Origin: UPXZ01 sp964634605
GTDB taxonomy: Bacteria; Bacteroidota; Bacteroidia; Bacteroidales; Paludibacteraceae
Direction: 5' to 3'
Assembly: GCA_964634605.1 (NCBI GenBank)
Contig: CAZWLJ010000079.1
Span: 1 to 5,515 of the forward strand
Length of the DNA: 5,515 nt
The first letter of the stretch is position 1, and every line of letters starts with the position of its first letter. Below, in pieces: positions 1 through 5,505 of this stretch. The translations under genes and the position numbers were made by a program. The notes below the pieces were generated by a model. It was not told where the DNA came from. It saw nothing but the letters and a program-made list of their open reading frames with translations, and did no database searches.

Positions 1-40
1 CCTTACCTCTTGCCTCTATAAATTCTGTTTCCCGGTTCTA

Positions 41-1972
41 TCAGAACGCTTTCCGGAAAGTACAGCCGTTTTTCCATTCGGAGCAGCCGTAAGCAGTTTT
101 TCCTTTCAGGATTTTCCCTTTACCACAGACGGGACAAACGGTTCCCACCAGGTCTTCAGGATTTTCGGATAGCATGGATTGCGCGACAAGCTGTGATTTG
201 GTACGGTTGTCGCTTTTCACGTTGTAGTCAATTTGTAAAATCATTTCCTTCAGTTCGTTCAGGAAATCGGCCGCCTTGTATTCACCTTTTTCTATCTGCC
301 GGAGTTTTTTCTCCCAGCGTCCGGTGAGTTCAGCCGATTTAAGCAGTTCTTCCTGAATTATCTGTATCAGTTCCACGCCGGTATCGGTTGCTATCAGGTT
401 CTTACGTTCTTTTCGGATGTAGTTCCGTTTGAAAAGGGTTTCGATGATAGCCGCGCGTGTGGAAGGACGTCCGATTCCGTTCTCTTTCAGAGCATCGCGC
501 AGTTCATCGTCATCCACCAATTTCCCGGCTGTTTCCATGGCACGCAGTAACGTAGCTTCGGTATAAGGTTTGGGGGGTGAAGTCCACTTTTCGGATAAAG
601 TGGGTTCGTGCGGACCGCTTTCACCTTTGGTAAAAATGGGAAGCGTTTTTTCATCCTCTTCTGTTTCTTCTTTCTCAGTTTCCGCAGCTTTGGCAAATAC
701 AACCCGCCAGCCTTCTTCCAGAATCTGTTTGCCGTTCACTTTAAATTCTACGCTTTCCACTTCGCCAAGTACAGTGGTTGTAGCCATTTTACATTCAGGA
801 TAAAAATTGGCAATAAACCGGCGTGCAACCAGGTCGAACACATTACGTTCCAGATCGGTGAGCGCCACCGGCTGAACTCCCGTTGGAATAATGGCGTGGT
901 GATCGGTAACCTTGCTGTTGTCAAAAACTTTTTTGGACTTGTTTATTTTGGTTGCCAGCAACGGTTGTGTCAGCAGTTCGTAGTCTTTCAATCCTTTCAG
1001 AATTTCAGGTATTTTCGGATAGATATCGTCGCTCAGGAAAGTGGTATCCACACGCGGATAAGTGGTGTATTTTTTTTCGTATAGGCTCTGGATGGTTTTC
1101 AGCGTGTCATCCGCCGAATAACCGAATTTCTTATTGCATTCCACCTGCAATGCCGTCAGGTCAAACAGCCTGGGTGCATTTTCAATTCCTTTTTTGGTAG
1201 TGATATCCGTAACCACAAAGGGAGCATTCCTTACCGTTTCCAGAAAAGCCTGCCCTTCTTCCACGCTTGCAAATCTTCCTTTTGAAGCGGAGAAAGTGGT
1301 ATCGCGGTAAACGGTTTTCAGTTCCCAGAAAGCTTCAGGCTTGAAATTTTCAATTTCCAGTTGCCGGTTCACTATCAGTGCCAGTGTGGGTGTCTGCACC
1401 CTTCCGATGGAAAGGATTTGTCTGTTTTGGGCGTATTTGAGGGTGTAAAGCCGCGTGGCATTCATGCCGAGCAACCAGTCGCCGATGGCACGTGAAAGTC
1501 CCGCTTCGTAGAGCCGCTGATATTCCGTCTGGTCTTTCAGTTTGCTGAATCCTTCGCGGATTGCATCTTCAGTGAGCGACGAAATCCAGAGCCGTTTTAC
1601 CGGGCATTTACACGATGCTTTTTGCATCACCCAGCGTTGTATCAGTTCACCTTCCTGTCCGGCATCACCACAGTTGACTACCTCATCGGCCGCAGCAATC
1701 AATTTTTCAATAATCAGAAATTGTTTTTGTATCCCCTCATCTTCCATCACCTTGATGCCGAAAGGTTTGGGTATCATGGGTAAACGGGACAAAGTCCAGT
1801 TTTTCCATTCGGGTGTGTATTCGCCGGGTTCCATCAGTCCGCACAGATGTCCGAAAGTCCAGGTCACCTGATACCCGTTTCCTTCCATATACCCTTCCCT
1901 GCGGGTTTTGGCTCCGAGTATCCCGGCTATGTCGCGCCCTACGCTGGGCTTTTCAGCTATACAAACGATCAT
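41..1972 (-). CDS. topB: DNA topoisomerase III (type IA), complete
   Basis: Cytoplasmic type IA topoisomerase: it cuts one DNA strand through a phosphotyrosine, passes another strand and reseals, resolving precatenanes and recombination intermediates. The 643-residue protein has an N-terminal TOPRIM domain (AEKPS at 6-10, with Glu7; GDAGQEGE at 102-109). The type IA core follows, with SIGRVQTPT at 188-196, the active-site motif TYPRVDT at 304-310 (catalytic Tyr305), DHHAIIPT at 358-365 and ENGIGRPSTRAAIIETL at 497-513. An acidic linker lies at about 430-442. One C4 zinc ribbon closes the protein (Cys613, 616, 630, 637). The start at 1972 is preferred: the TOPRIM beta strand begins there, AAGGA lies just upstream, and the -7 element at 1997-2004 would overlap the alternative ATG nine codons upstream. 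The length is usual for the family. The second Asp of the classical DxDREGE motif is Gly here (GDAGQEGE); I recall this from other Bacteroidota homologues, so it is probably a lineage variant, not damage. No frameshift is seen. Confidence 0.96.
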   Translation of the reverse strand: MIVCIAEKPSVGRDIAGILGAKTRREGYMEGNGYQVTWTFGHLCGLMEPGEYTPEWKNWTLSRLPMIPKPFGIKVMEDEGIQKQFLIIEKLIAAADEVVNCGDAGQEGELIQRWVMQKASCKCPVKRLWISSLTEDAIREGFSKLKDQTEYQRLYEAGLSRAIGDWLLGMNATRLYTLKYAQNRQILSIGRVQTPTLALIVNRQLEIENFKPEAFWELKTVYRDTTFSASKGRFASVEEGQAFLETVRNAPFVVTDITTKKGIENAPRLFDLTALQVECNKKFGYSADDTLKTIQSLYEKKYTTYPRVDTTFLSDDIYPKIPEILKGLKDYELLTQPLLATKINKSKKVFDNSKVTDHHAIIPTGVQPVALTDLERNVFDLVARRFIANFYPECKMATTTVLGEVESVEFKVNGKQILEEGWRVVFAKAAETEKEETEEDEKTLPIFTKGESGPHEPTLSEKWTSPPKPYTEATLLRAMETAGKLVDDDELRDALKENGIGRPSTRAAIIETLFKRNYIRKERKNLIATDTGVELIQIIQEELLKSAELTGRWEKKLRQIEKGEYKAADFLNELKEMILQIDYNVKSDNRTKSQLVAQSMLSENPEDLVGTVCPVCGKGKILKGKTAYGCSEWKNGCTFRKAF

Positions 1973-1996
1973 TTTTCCTTTTTCAGTTTTACAGAG

Positions 1997-2004
1997 CAAA
2001 ATTA
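1997..2004 (-). promoter_or_regulatory. Bacteroidota -7 promoter element for topB
   Basis: On the minus strand this reads TAATTTTG, a full match to TAnnTTTG recognised by the Bacteroidota primary sigma factor. Transcription would start near 1990, giving a leader of roughly 18-20 bases that contains AAGGA just before the ATG at 1972. No clear TTG/TTTG -33 element is seen at the usual 19-21 base spacing. A 12-bp palindrome (2029-2040) lies just upstream of where the -33 element would be. Confidence 0.6.
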
Positions 2005-2028
2005 GCTAAAAAAAATCTCTTTCGTGCA

Positions 2029-2040
2029 TCACTGAAGTGA
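2029..2040. repeat. 12-bp palindrome upstream of topB promoter
   Basis: TCACT-GA-AGTGA is a perfect inverted repeat with a two-base centre, too tight for an RNA hairpin but suited to a dimeric DNA-binding protein. It would lie about 40-50 bases upstream of the predicted topB transcription start. The half-site sequence ACTGAA recurs at 2047-2052. It may be an operator or chance; no regulator is encoded in the window. Confidence 0.3.
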
Positions 2041-2156
2041 GCTTTACTGAAAGGAGTTTCTTATTTCCCTGATTTTTAATCATTCACCGGAAGAAAATAT
2101 GACTATTGTCTTTTGAAATTAATTTTCTTTAAATTTAATAACCGTGACGTGTCTTA

Positions 2157-2172
2157 AAATATAGCTATATTT
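2157..2172. promoter_or_regulatory. 16-bp perfect palindrome overlapping a promoter (candidate operator)
   Basis: AAATATAGCTATATTT is self-complementary over all 16 bases and overlaps seven of the eight bases of the -7 element at 2166-2173. A dimeric repressor bound here would block RNA polymerase, so an operator is plausible. It does not resemble a Fur box. A/T-rich palindromes also arise by chance in such spacers. Because of the symmetry the minus strand carries TATATTTT here, one mismatch from a leftward -7 element. Confidence 0.4.
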
Positions 2173-2173
2173 G
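2166..2173 (+). promoter_or_regulatory. Bacteroidota -7 promoter element for the unknown membrane protein
   Basis: TATATTTG matches TAnnTTTG exactly. Nineteen bases upstream is CGTG (2143-2146), a degenerate version of the TTTG -33 element. The predicted start of transcription lies near 2178-2181, only about 3-6 bases before the ATG at 2184, so the transcript would be almost leaderless if that ATG is used. This is the best promoter candidate for the two rightward genes. Confidence 0.6.
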
Positions 2174-2183
2174 CACGATTTAA

Positions 2184-2816
2184 ATGGCTGAAAGCATTAA
2201 AAGTGACAACGGTTATGCTTTAACAGAGATAAATCAACTAAAAGAATATAACCTGAAAATCGGAAAAAATCATATTGGCAAACACACGGGAAGAAAATAT
2301 CTGCCTGTATTTTTCTTACTCGTTCTTTTTATGCCTTTGGCGACTACTCATGTCCGGTTATCGCATCAGCGCCATATTGTCCGAAAGGAAATAAAGCGAA
2401 AAATAATAAAAGGCATTGATAAAGATAAACTTGTGAAGCTTTCGTTTACTGCCGCTGATGCCAAAACGAAGCTAATATGGGAACATTCCCGCGAATTTGA
2501 ATACAACGGCGAGATGTATGACGTGGTTGAAAAATCGGTAAGCGGAGATACCACCCATTACTGGTGCTGGTGGGATAATGAAGAAACGCTGCTCAACCGA
2601 CAGCTGGCGAGTCTTGTAAATGACTATCTCCGGCATGACACAAAAACTGCAAACGGACGAAAAAGTCTACAGGCTTTTCTGAAACAACTTTATTTCACTG
2701 AAACGTTAACCTGTGATTTTGCAAATCCGTATATAAAAACAGGAACCTGTTTCAATAAAACGGTTCTTTATTACAGCTACACTTCACCACCTCCCGCACC
2801 ACCCCCTGAAATCTGA
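2184..2816 (+). CDS. Uncharacterised single-pass membrane protein upstream of a TonB-dependent receptor
   Basis: The function is unknown. The 210-residue protein starts with about 37 polar residues, then one hydrophobic segment at about 39-55 (LPVFFLLVLFMPLATT) preceded by GRK. That suggests a signal anchor or late signal peptide, with the remainder in the periplasm. A strongly basic stretch follows (about 58-77, including HQRHIVRKEIKRK). A soluble part holds WEHSREFEYNGEMYDVVE (99-116), YWCWWDNEE (126-134) and a helical LLNRQLASLVNDYLR (136-150). The tail is proline-rich (SPPPAPPPEI, 201-210). The central block resembles small Bacteroidota proteins I recall beside TonB-dependent receptors, but I can name no characterised member. 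The ATG lies very close to the predicted transcription start and lacks a Shine-Dalgarno sequence. No other ATG precedes the membrane segment, so the N-terminus is the least certain part. It reads toward the receptor gene 203 bases downstream. By eye it is richer in A/T than the receptor gene. Confidence 0.82.
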   Translation: MAESIKSDNGYALTEINQLKEYNLKIGKNHIGKHTGRKYLPVFFLLVLFMPLATTHVRLSHQRHIVRKEIKRKIIKGIDKDKLVKLSFTAADAKTKLIWEHSREFEYNGEMYDVVEKSVSGDTTHYWCWWDNEETLLNRQLASLVNDYLRHDTKTANGRKSLQAFLKQLYFTETLTCDFANPYIKTGTCFNKTVLYYSYTSPPPAPPPEI

Positions 2817-2839
2817 GTGTTATGGGAATAATGCTTTTC

Positions 2840-2859
2840 TGTAAAAAAGAAGTTTTACA
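2840..2859 (+). other. AT-rich hairpin just after the unknown membrane protein gene
   Basis: TGTAAAA and TTTTACA form a perfect 7-bp stem around a 6-base loop. An outer pairing is possible between 2825-2832 and 2867-2873, with one bulged base at 2827 and unpaired stretches in between. No T-run follows, so it is a poor intrinsic terminator. It could protect the 3' end of the upstream message or be processed in a longer transcript. Confidence 0.4.
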
Positions 2860-2904
2860 AAGTGTTATTATCCTTATTATAAATAAACTGCGATTTGACG
2901 AGTG

Positions 2905-2991
2905 ATGAAAAAAGCGTACAGCAATTTCTGTATGCTGCTTTTGCTGCGCGTTAACTATCGGTCATTGGACAAGCAGAATGTCCCTGAATAA
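2905..2991 (+). CDS. Possible 28-codon leader ORF before the receptor gene
   Basis: An ATG at 2905 opens 28 codons ending in TAA at 2989-2991, 28 bases before the receptor start. The peptide begins MKKAYSNFCMLLLLR, with a short hydrophobic run too small for a normal signal peptide, and ends in a polar stretch. The ORF runs straight through the hairpin at 2914-2935, an arrangement seen in translated leader attenuators. No Shine-Dalgarno sequence or family match is recognised. It could easily be a chance ORF, so this is a weak call. Confidence 0.18.
   Translation: MKKAYSNFCMLLLLRVNYRSLDKQNVPE
2908..2942 (+). terminator. Weak terminator-like hairpin in the spacer before the receptor
   Basis: GCGTACAG (2914-2921) pairs with CTGTATGC (2928-2935) over 8 bp, including one G-U pair, around a 6-base loop. 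A run of A lies at 2908-2913, and TTTT at 2939-2942 is separated from the stem by three bases. AAAAGC can also pair with GCTTTT in a longer alternative fold. The shape is that of a leaky intrinsic terminator or attenuator between the two rightward genes. The interrupted T-run makes efficient termination doubtful. Confidence 0.35.
2967..2983. repeat. Short inverted repeat upstream of the receptor start
   Basis: GGACA and TGTCC form a perfect 5-bp inverted repeat around 7 bases, ending 36 bases before the receptor ATG at 3020. It is short enough to be chance. In RNA it would put a small stem in the leader of the receptor message. Confidence 0.25.
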
Positions 2992-3019
2992 TAATCTCAG
3001 AAAAAAATTTAATTTACAA

Positions 3020-5284
3020 ATGAAGAAAATACTATTAGCTTGTATGGGAATGTTTGCAGCAGTTACAATGACAGCTCAGACTACTCCCGTGCATTATAAC
3101 GACACCCTCCGCGAGGTGGTCGTGTCGGCCAGCCGGTGGGAACAGGAAATCAAAAATGTTCCGTCGCGTGTTATCGGGATCAGTTCCAAAAAGAATGAAT
3201 TCAACAACCCGCAAACTACCGCTGATATGCTCCAGAATACCGGACAAATTTTTGTTCAGAAAAGCCAGACAGGAGCCGGAAGTCCGGTGCTGAGAGGCTT
3301 CGAAACCAACCGCATCCTGCTGGTGGTTGACGGTATCCGCATGAACAATGCCATCTATCGTGGTGGTCATGTTCAGGACGTGATTACCCTCGACAACGCC
3401 ATTCTGGACAAAACCGAAGTGCTTTTCGGCCCGTCGTCGACACTGTACGGATCGGATGCGCTGGGAGGTGTTATCCATTTTTACACCAAAAATCCGAAAC
3501 TGAACCGAAAATCGGGCAATGCTTATGTGCGGTATTCATCGGCCAACAGCGAAAAAACCGGTCACATCGACTACAACCTGGGTTTCGGTAAATTCGCATC
3601 GCTGACCAGTGTCACCTACAGCGATTTTGGCGATCAGCGAATTGGAAAATCGGGTGATTTCGGACCTTTCGGCAATTTTGGGAAAAATCTGTATAACGTT
3701 ACGCGCGTGGATAATAAAGATGTGGTCAGCACCAATTCCAATCCATATATCATGGCAGGAAGCGGTTACAAACAAATCGATGTACTCGAAAAAATGTTGT
3801 TTCAGCAAAATGAACATGTTTCGCACATGCTGAACCTGCAGTATTCCAACAACATTGGTAATCTGCCACGCTATGACCGCATGCTGGAACTCAGCTATGA
3901 CAAAACAACAAAAACGATGCTGCCAACCTACGCTGAATGGAATTACGGACCTCAAAAGCGCTTCCTCGGAGCTTACACGCTGGATATCAACAAACAAAAC
4001 CGCATGTTTGACGATGCAAAATTCATCCTGTCCTTTCAGTCGTTAGACCAGGATCGTATTTCGCGTAAACTGAACAAGACGAACCGCAAAACACAGATGG
4101 AAGATGTCAGCGTTTTCTCGGCCAACTTCGACCTGATGAAAAAAATCAGTGAAAAGACGACGCTGTATTACGGACTGGAAGAAACATTGAACCTGGTGCA
4201 GTCGACTGTTACAAATATCGACATCACTACCGGGGCAAATGCCTCACCGGCCGCCACACGTTATCCCGACGGAGGAAATAGCTGGAATTCCGCAGCGTTG
4301 TATGTGCAGGGCAATCACACCCTGTCGCAGATTTTCTCGCTGACAGGTGGCCTGCGACTGACATCGGTGTATATGAAATCCGAATTTAAGAATGACCGCT
4401 CTGCCGGAAATGCCATTTTTCCTTTCGACAAAGCAGAAATCAACGAAATAGCTCCCTGCGGCAACTTGTCGGTGGTAGCCAATCTGCCATCGAAAACAAA
4501 AATCAGCGCCATCGTTTCTACCGGATTTCGTGCACCGAACATCGACGACATGGTCAAATTTTTCGACAATACGAGCAGCACAACGGTGGTAGTGCCCAAC
4601 ACCGGACTGAAACCCGAATATGCCTACAATGCCGAACTGAATATCGTGCAATCGCTGGGGCGTACCGGAAAAATTGAAGCCGGAGCTTACTACACATTGC
4701 TGGACAATGCACTGACTGTTCAGCCTGCTCAGTTCAACGGAAGCGACAGTGTCGTAGTTGATGGTACAAGCCTCAAAGCGATGTCGATACAGAATTCCAA
4801 CAGCGGACGACTTTATGGTTATTATGCCAGCGCCACAATTTATCCGGTCAGAAATCTGAGTTTGAACGGGTCAGTAACAGCCACCTATGGGAAATACACC
4901 AATGATGAGAAAGTAGTTGTCCCGATGGATCATATTCCGCCGATGTATGGAATAGCCGGAGCCAGTTACAGTTTCAGCAAGCTGAGACTAGAAGGTTTTA
5001 TGCGTTTCAGCGCTGCCAAGAAACTGGCTGATTACAGCCCGAACGGTGAAGACAACCTTAGCCAGACAGCGGTGACTGCCGTAAATGCCAAAGGCGAAGC
5101 AACAGCATGGGCAGGTACTGCCGCATGGTACACTTTAAATTTCCGTGCTGCTTATGATGTGACAAAGCATATTAACCTCAATGCCGGTATTGAAAACATG
5201 CTCGACCGGCATTACCGTCAGTTTGCTTCGGGTGTAAGTGCTCCCGGCCGGAATATTTACGGAACCTTGCGGGTAAGCTTTTGA
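3020..5284 (+). CDS. TonB-dependent outer-membrane receptor, complete
   Basis: Outer-membrane importer powered through TonB-ExbB-ExbD. The 754-residue protein opens with a signal peptide (1-20, ending MTAQ). A TonB-box-like stretch follows at 31-39 (REVVVSASR). The plug domain covers about 40-158 and includes SPVLRGFETNRILLVVDGIR (88-107) and EVLFGPSSTLYGSDALGG (133-150). A 22-strand barrel is expected from about 165 to the C-terminus, which ends in GTLRVSF with the usual terminal Phe; ENMLDRHYRQF (725-735) is the typical C-terminal box. No N-terminal carboxypeptidase-like or SusC-type extension is present. FRAPN (503-507) and PNTGLKPE (526-533) echo the FRAP/NPNL pair of heme receptors, but no His lies between them, so heme is not established. 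A siderophore, metal or cobamide remains possible. The start at 3020 is chosen because the signal peptide begins there; the ATG 14 codons upstream adds a polar extension. The likely transcriptional partner is the unknown membrane protein upstream. Confidence 0.93.
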   Translation: MKKILLACMGMFAAVTMTAQTTPVHYNDTLREVVVSASRWEQEIKNVPSRVIGISSKKNEFNNPQTTADMLQNTGQIFVQKSQTGAGSPVLRGFETNRILLVVDGIRMNNAIYRGGHVQDVITLDNAILDKTEVLFGPSSTLYGSDALGGVIHFYTKNPKLNRKSGNAYVRYSSANSEKTGHIDYNLGFGKFASLTSVTYSDFGDQRIGKSGDFGPFGNFGKNLYNVTRVDNKDVVSTNSNPYIMAGSGYKQIDVLEKMLFQQNEHVSHMLNLQYSNNIGNLPRYDRMLELSYDKTTKTMLPTYAEWNYGPQKRFLGAYTLDINKQNRMFDDAKFILSFQSLDQDRISRKLNKTNRKTQMEDVSVFSANFDLMKKISEKTTLYYGLEETLNLVQSTVTNIDITTGANASPAATRYPDGGNSWNSAALYVQGNHTLSQIFSLTGGLRLTSVYMKSEFKNDRSAGNAIFPFDKAEINEIAPCGNLSVVANLPSKTKISAIVSTGFRAPNIDDMVKFFDNTSSTTVVVPNTGLKPEYAYNAELNIVQSLGRTGKIEAGAYYTLLDNALTVQPAQFNGSDSVVVDGTSLKAMSIQNSNSGRLYGYYASATIYPVRNLSLNGSVTATYGKYTNDEKVVVPMDHIPPMYGIAGASYSFSKLRLEGFMRFSAAKKLADYSPNGEDNLSQTAVTAVNAKGEATAWAGTAAWYTLNFRAAYDVTKHINLNAGIENMLDRHYRQFASGVSAPGRNIYGTLRVSF

Positions 5285-5300
5285 GATAAATAAAAATATC

Positions 5301-5329
5301 AGCCCCCCAACCCTCTGAAGGGGGAGTTG
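5301..5329. repeat. C/G-rich intergenic hairpin after the receptor gene
   Basis: Six C residues (5303-5308) and five G residues (5320-5324) flank a centre in which CCCT (5311-5314) pairs with AGGG (5319-5322) over a CTGA loop. CAAC at 5308-5311 can instead pair with GTTG at 5326-5329. It stands out sharply from the A/T-rich surroundings. Similar C-run/CTGAAGGGG elements are, as I recall, scattered between genes in many Bacteroidota genomes. It could help end the receptor message, although no T-run follows directly. Confidence 0.45.
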
Positions 5330-5340
5330 AAGTGCGTTTA

Positions 5341-5372
5341 TTTGGTAAATCCAAGGTTGCAGAATATGTTTT
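5341..5372 (+). promoter_or_regulatory. Possible promoter after the receptor gene
   Basis: TTTG (5341-5344) is followed after 20 bases by TATGTTTT (5365-5372). The spacing is right for the Bacteroidota -33/-7 pair, with one mismatch in the last base of the -7 element. If active, transcription would start around 5378 and run into the inverted repeats and terminator described below, or into a gene beyond the window. In A/T-rich sequence such near matches are common, so confidence is low. Confidence 0.22.
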
Positions 5373-5375
5373 TAT

Positions 5376-5411
5376 ATTTATGAAATACACTTAAAAGTAG
5401 TATTTATAAAT
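5376..5411. repeat. 36-bp imperfect inverted repeat
   Basis: ATTTAT (5376-5381) pairs with ATAAAT (5406-5411), AAATAC (5383-5388) with GTATTT (5400-5405), and ACTT (5389-5392) with AAGT (5395-5398). The only interruptions are single unpaired bases at 5382 and 5399 and a two-base centre. As DNA it is a large A/T-rich palindrome; as RNA it gives a 12-bp stem with one bulge and an 11-base loop. No T-run follows, so it is not a typical terminator. A binding site, processing site or part of a small RNA are alternatives. Confidence 0.5.
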
Positions 5412-5424
5412 TTACAACGGGTCT

Positions 5425-5447
5425 GAATATTTACAAAAAAACTATTC
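5425..5447 (+). repeat. Short inverted repeat GAATA/TATTC
   Basis: GAATA and TATTC form a perfect 5-bp stem around 13 bases, extendable by one T-G pair. It is weak alone and worth noting only because it directly precedes the palindrome at 5449-5464 and the terminator at 5470, making a row of potential stems. Confidence 0.25.
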
Positions 5448-5448
5448 G

Positions 5449-5464
5449 AAGAAACGCGTTTCTT
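5449..5464. repeat. 16-bp perfect palindrome
   Basis: AAGAAACGCGTTTCTT is fully self-complementary with a CGCG centre. A perfect palindrome with no loop suits a dimeric DNA-binding protein better than an RNA stem. It ends five bases before the terminator stem. No regulator in the window can be linked to it. Confidence 0.45.
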
Positions 5465-5469
5465 AATCT

Positions 5470-5505
5470 GAGAGGATGGTCAACACGATCATCCTCTCTT
5501 ATTTA
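5470..5505 (+). terminator. Strong intrinsic terminator hairpin
   Basis: GAGAGGATGGTC (5470-5481) pairs with GATCATCCTCTC (5487-5498) over 12 bp with a single G-U pair and a 5-base AACAC loop. It is followed by TTATTTAATT. The downstream T-rich stretch is on the plus strand only; the minus-strand reading has no T-run after the stem. It would end rightward transcription from the receptor gene about 190 bases past its stop, or a short RNA starting inside this spacer. It could also be the attenuator of a gene just beyond the window. Confidence 0.72.

Noticed and set aside
608..1084. Open frame of 158 codons on the plus strand inside topB
   Set aside because: It lies antisense to conserved topoisomerase coding sequence, shows no domain or sensible composition, and has no promoter or ribosome site.
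1973..1999. topB starting nine codons upstream at the ATG at 1999
   Set aside because: That ATG lies inside the -7 promoter element, the extra residues are not part of the TOPRIM fold, and the ATG at 1972 has AAGGA just upstream and opens directly with the conserved beta strand.
2070..2082. TGATT-TTT-AATCA mini-hairpin between the divergent promoters
   Set aside because: A 5-bp A/T-rich stem with a 3-base loop is expected by chance here, and neither gene ends nearby to need a terminator.
2978..3019. Receptor starting at the ATG at 2978
   Set aside because: It would put 14 polar and basic residues ahead of a normal signal peptide that starts with MKK at 3020.
3020..3043. LLAC near the receptor N-terminus read as a lipoprotein lipobox
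   Set aside because: The Cys is residue 8, too close to the start for a signal peptide II site. The hydrophobic region continues to a normal cleavage site after MTAQ.
3035..3997. Long open frames on the minus strand inside the receptor gene (3035-3478 and 3536-3997)
   Set aside because: They mirror the plug and early barrel coding sequence, which is clearly constrained on the plus strand. Their products have no recognisable features.
5178..5390. 70-codon minus-strand frame over the end of the receptor gene and the spacer
   Set aside because: It runs across the C/G-rich hairpin and the receptor C-terminal box, lacks a convincing promoter, and its product looks like a shadow translation.
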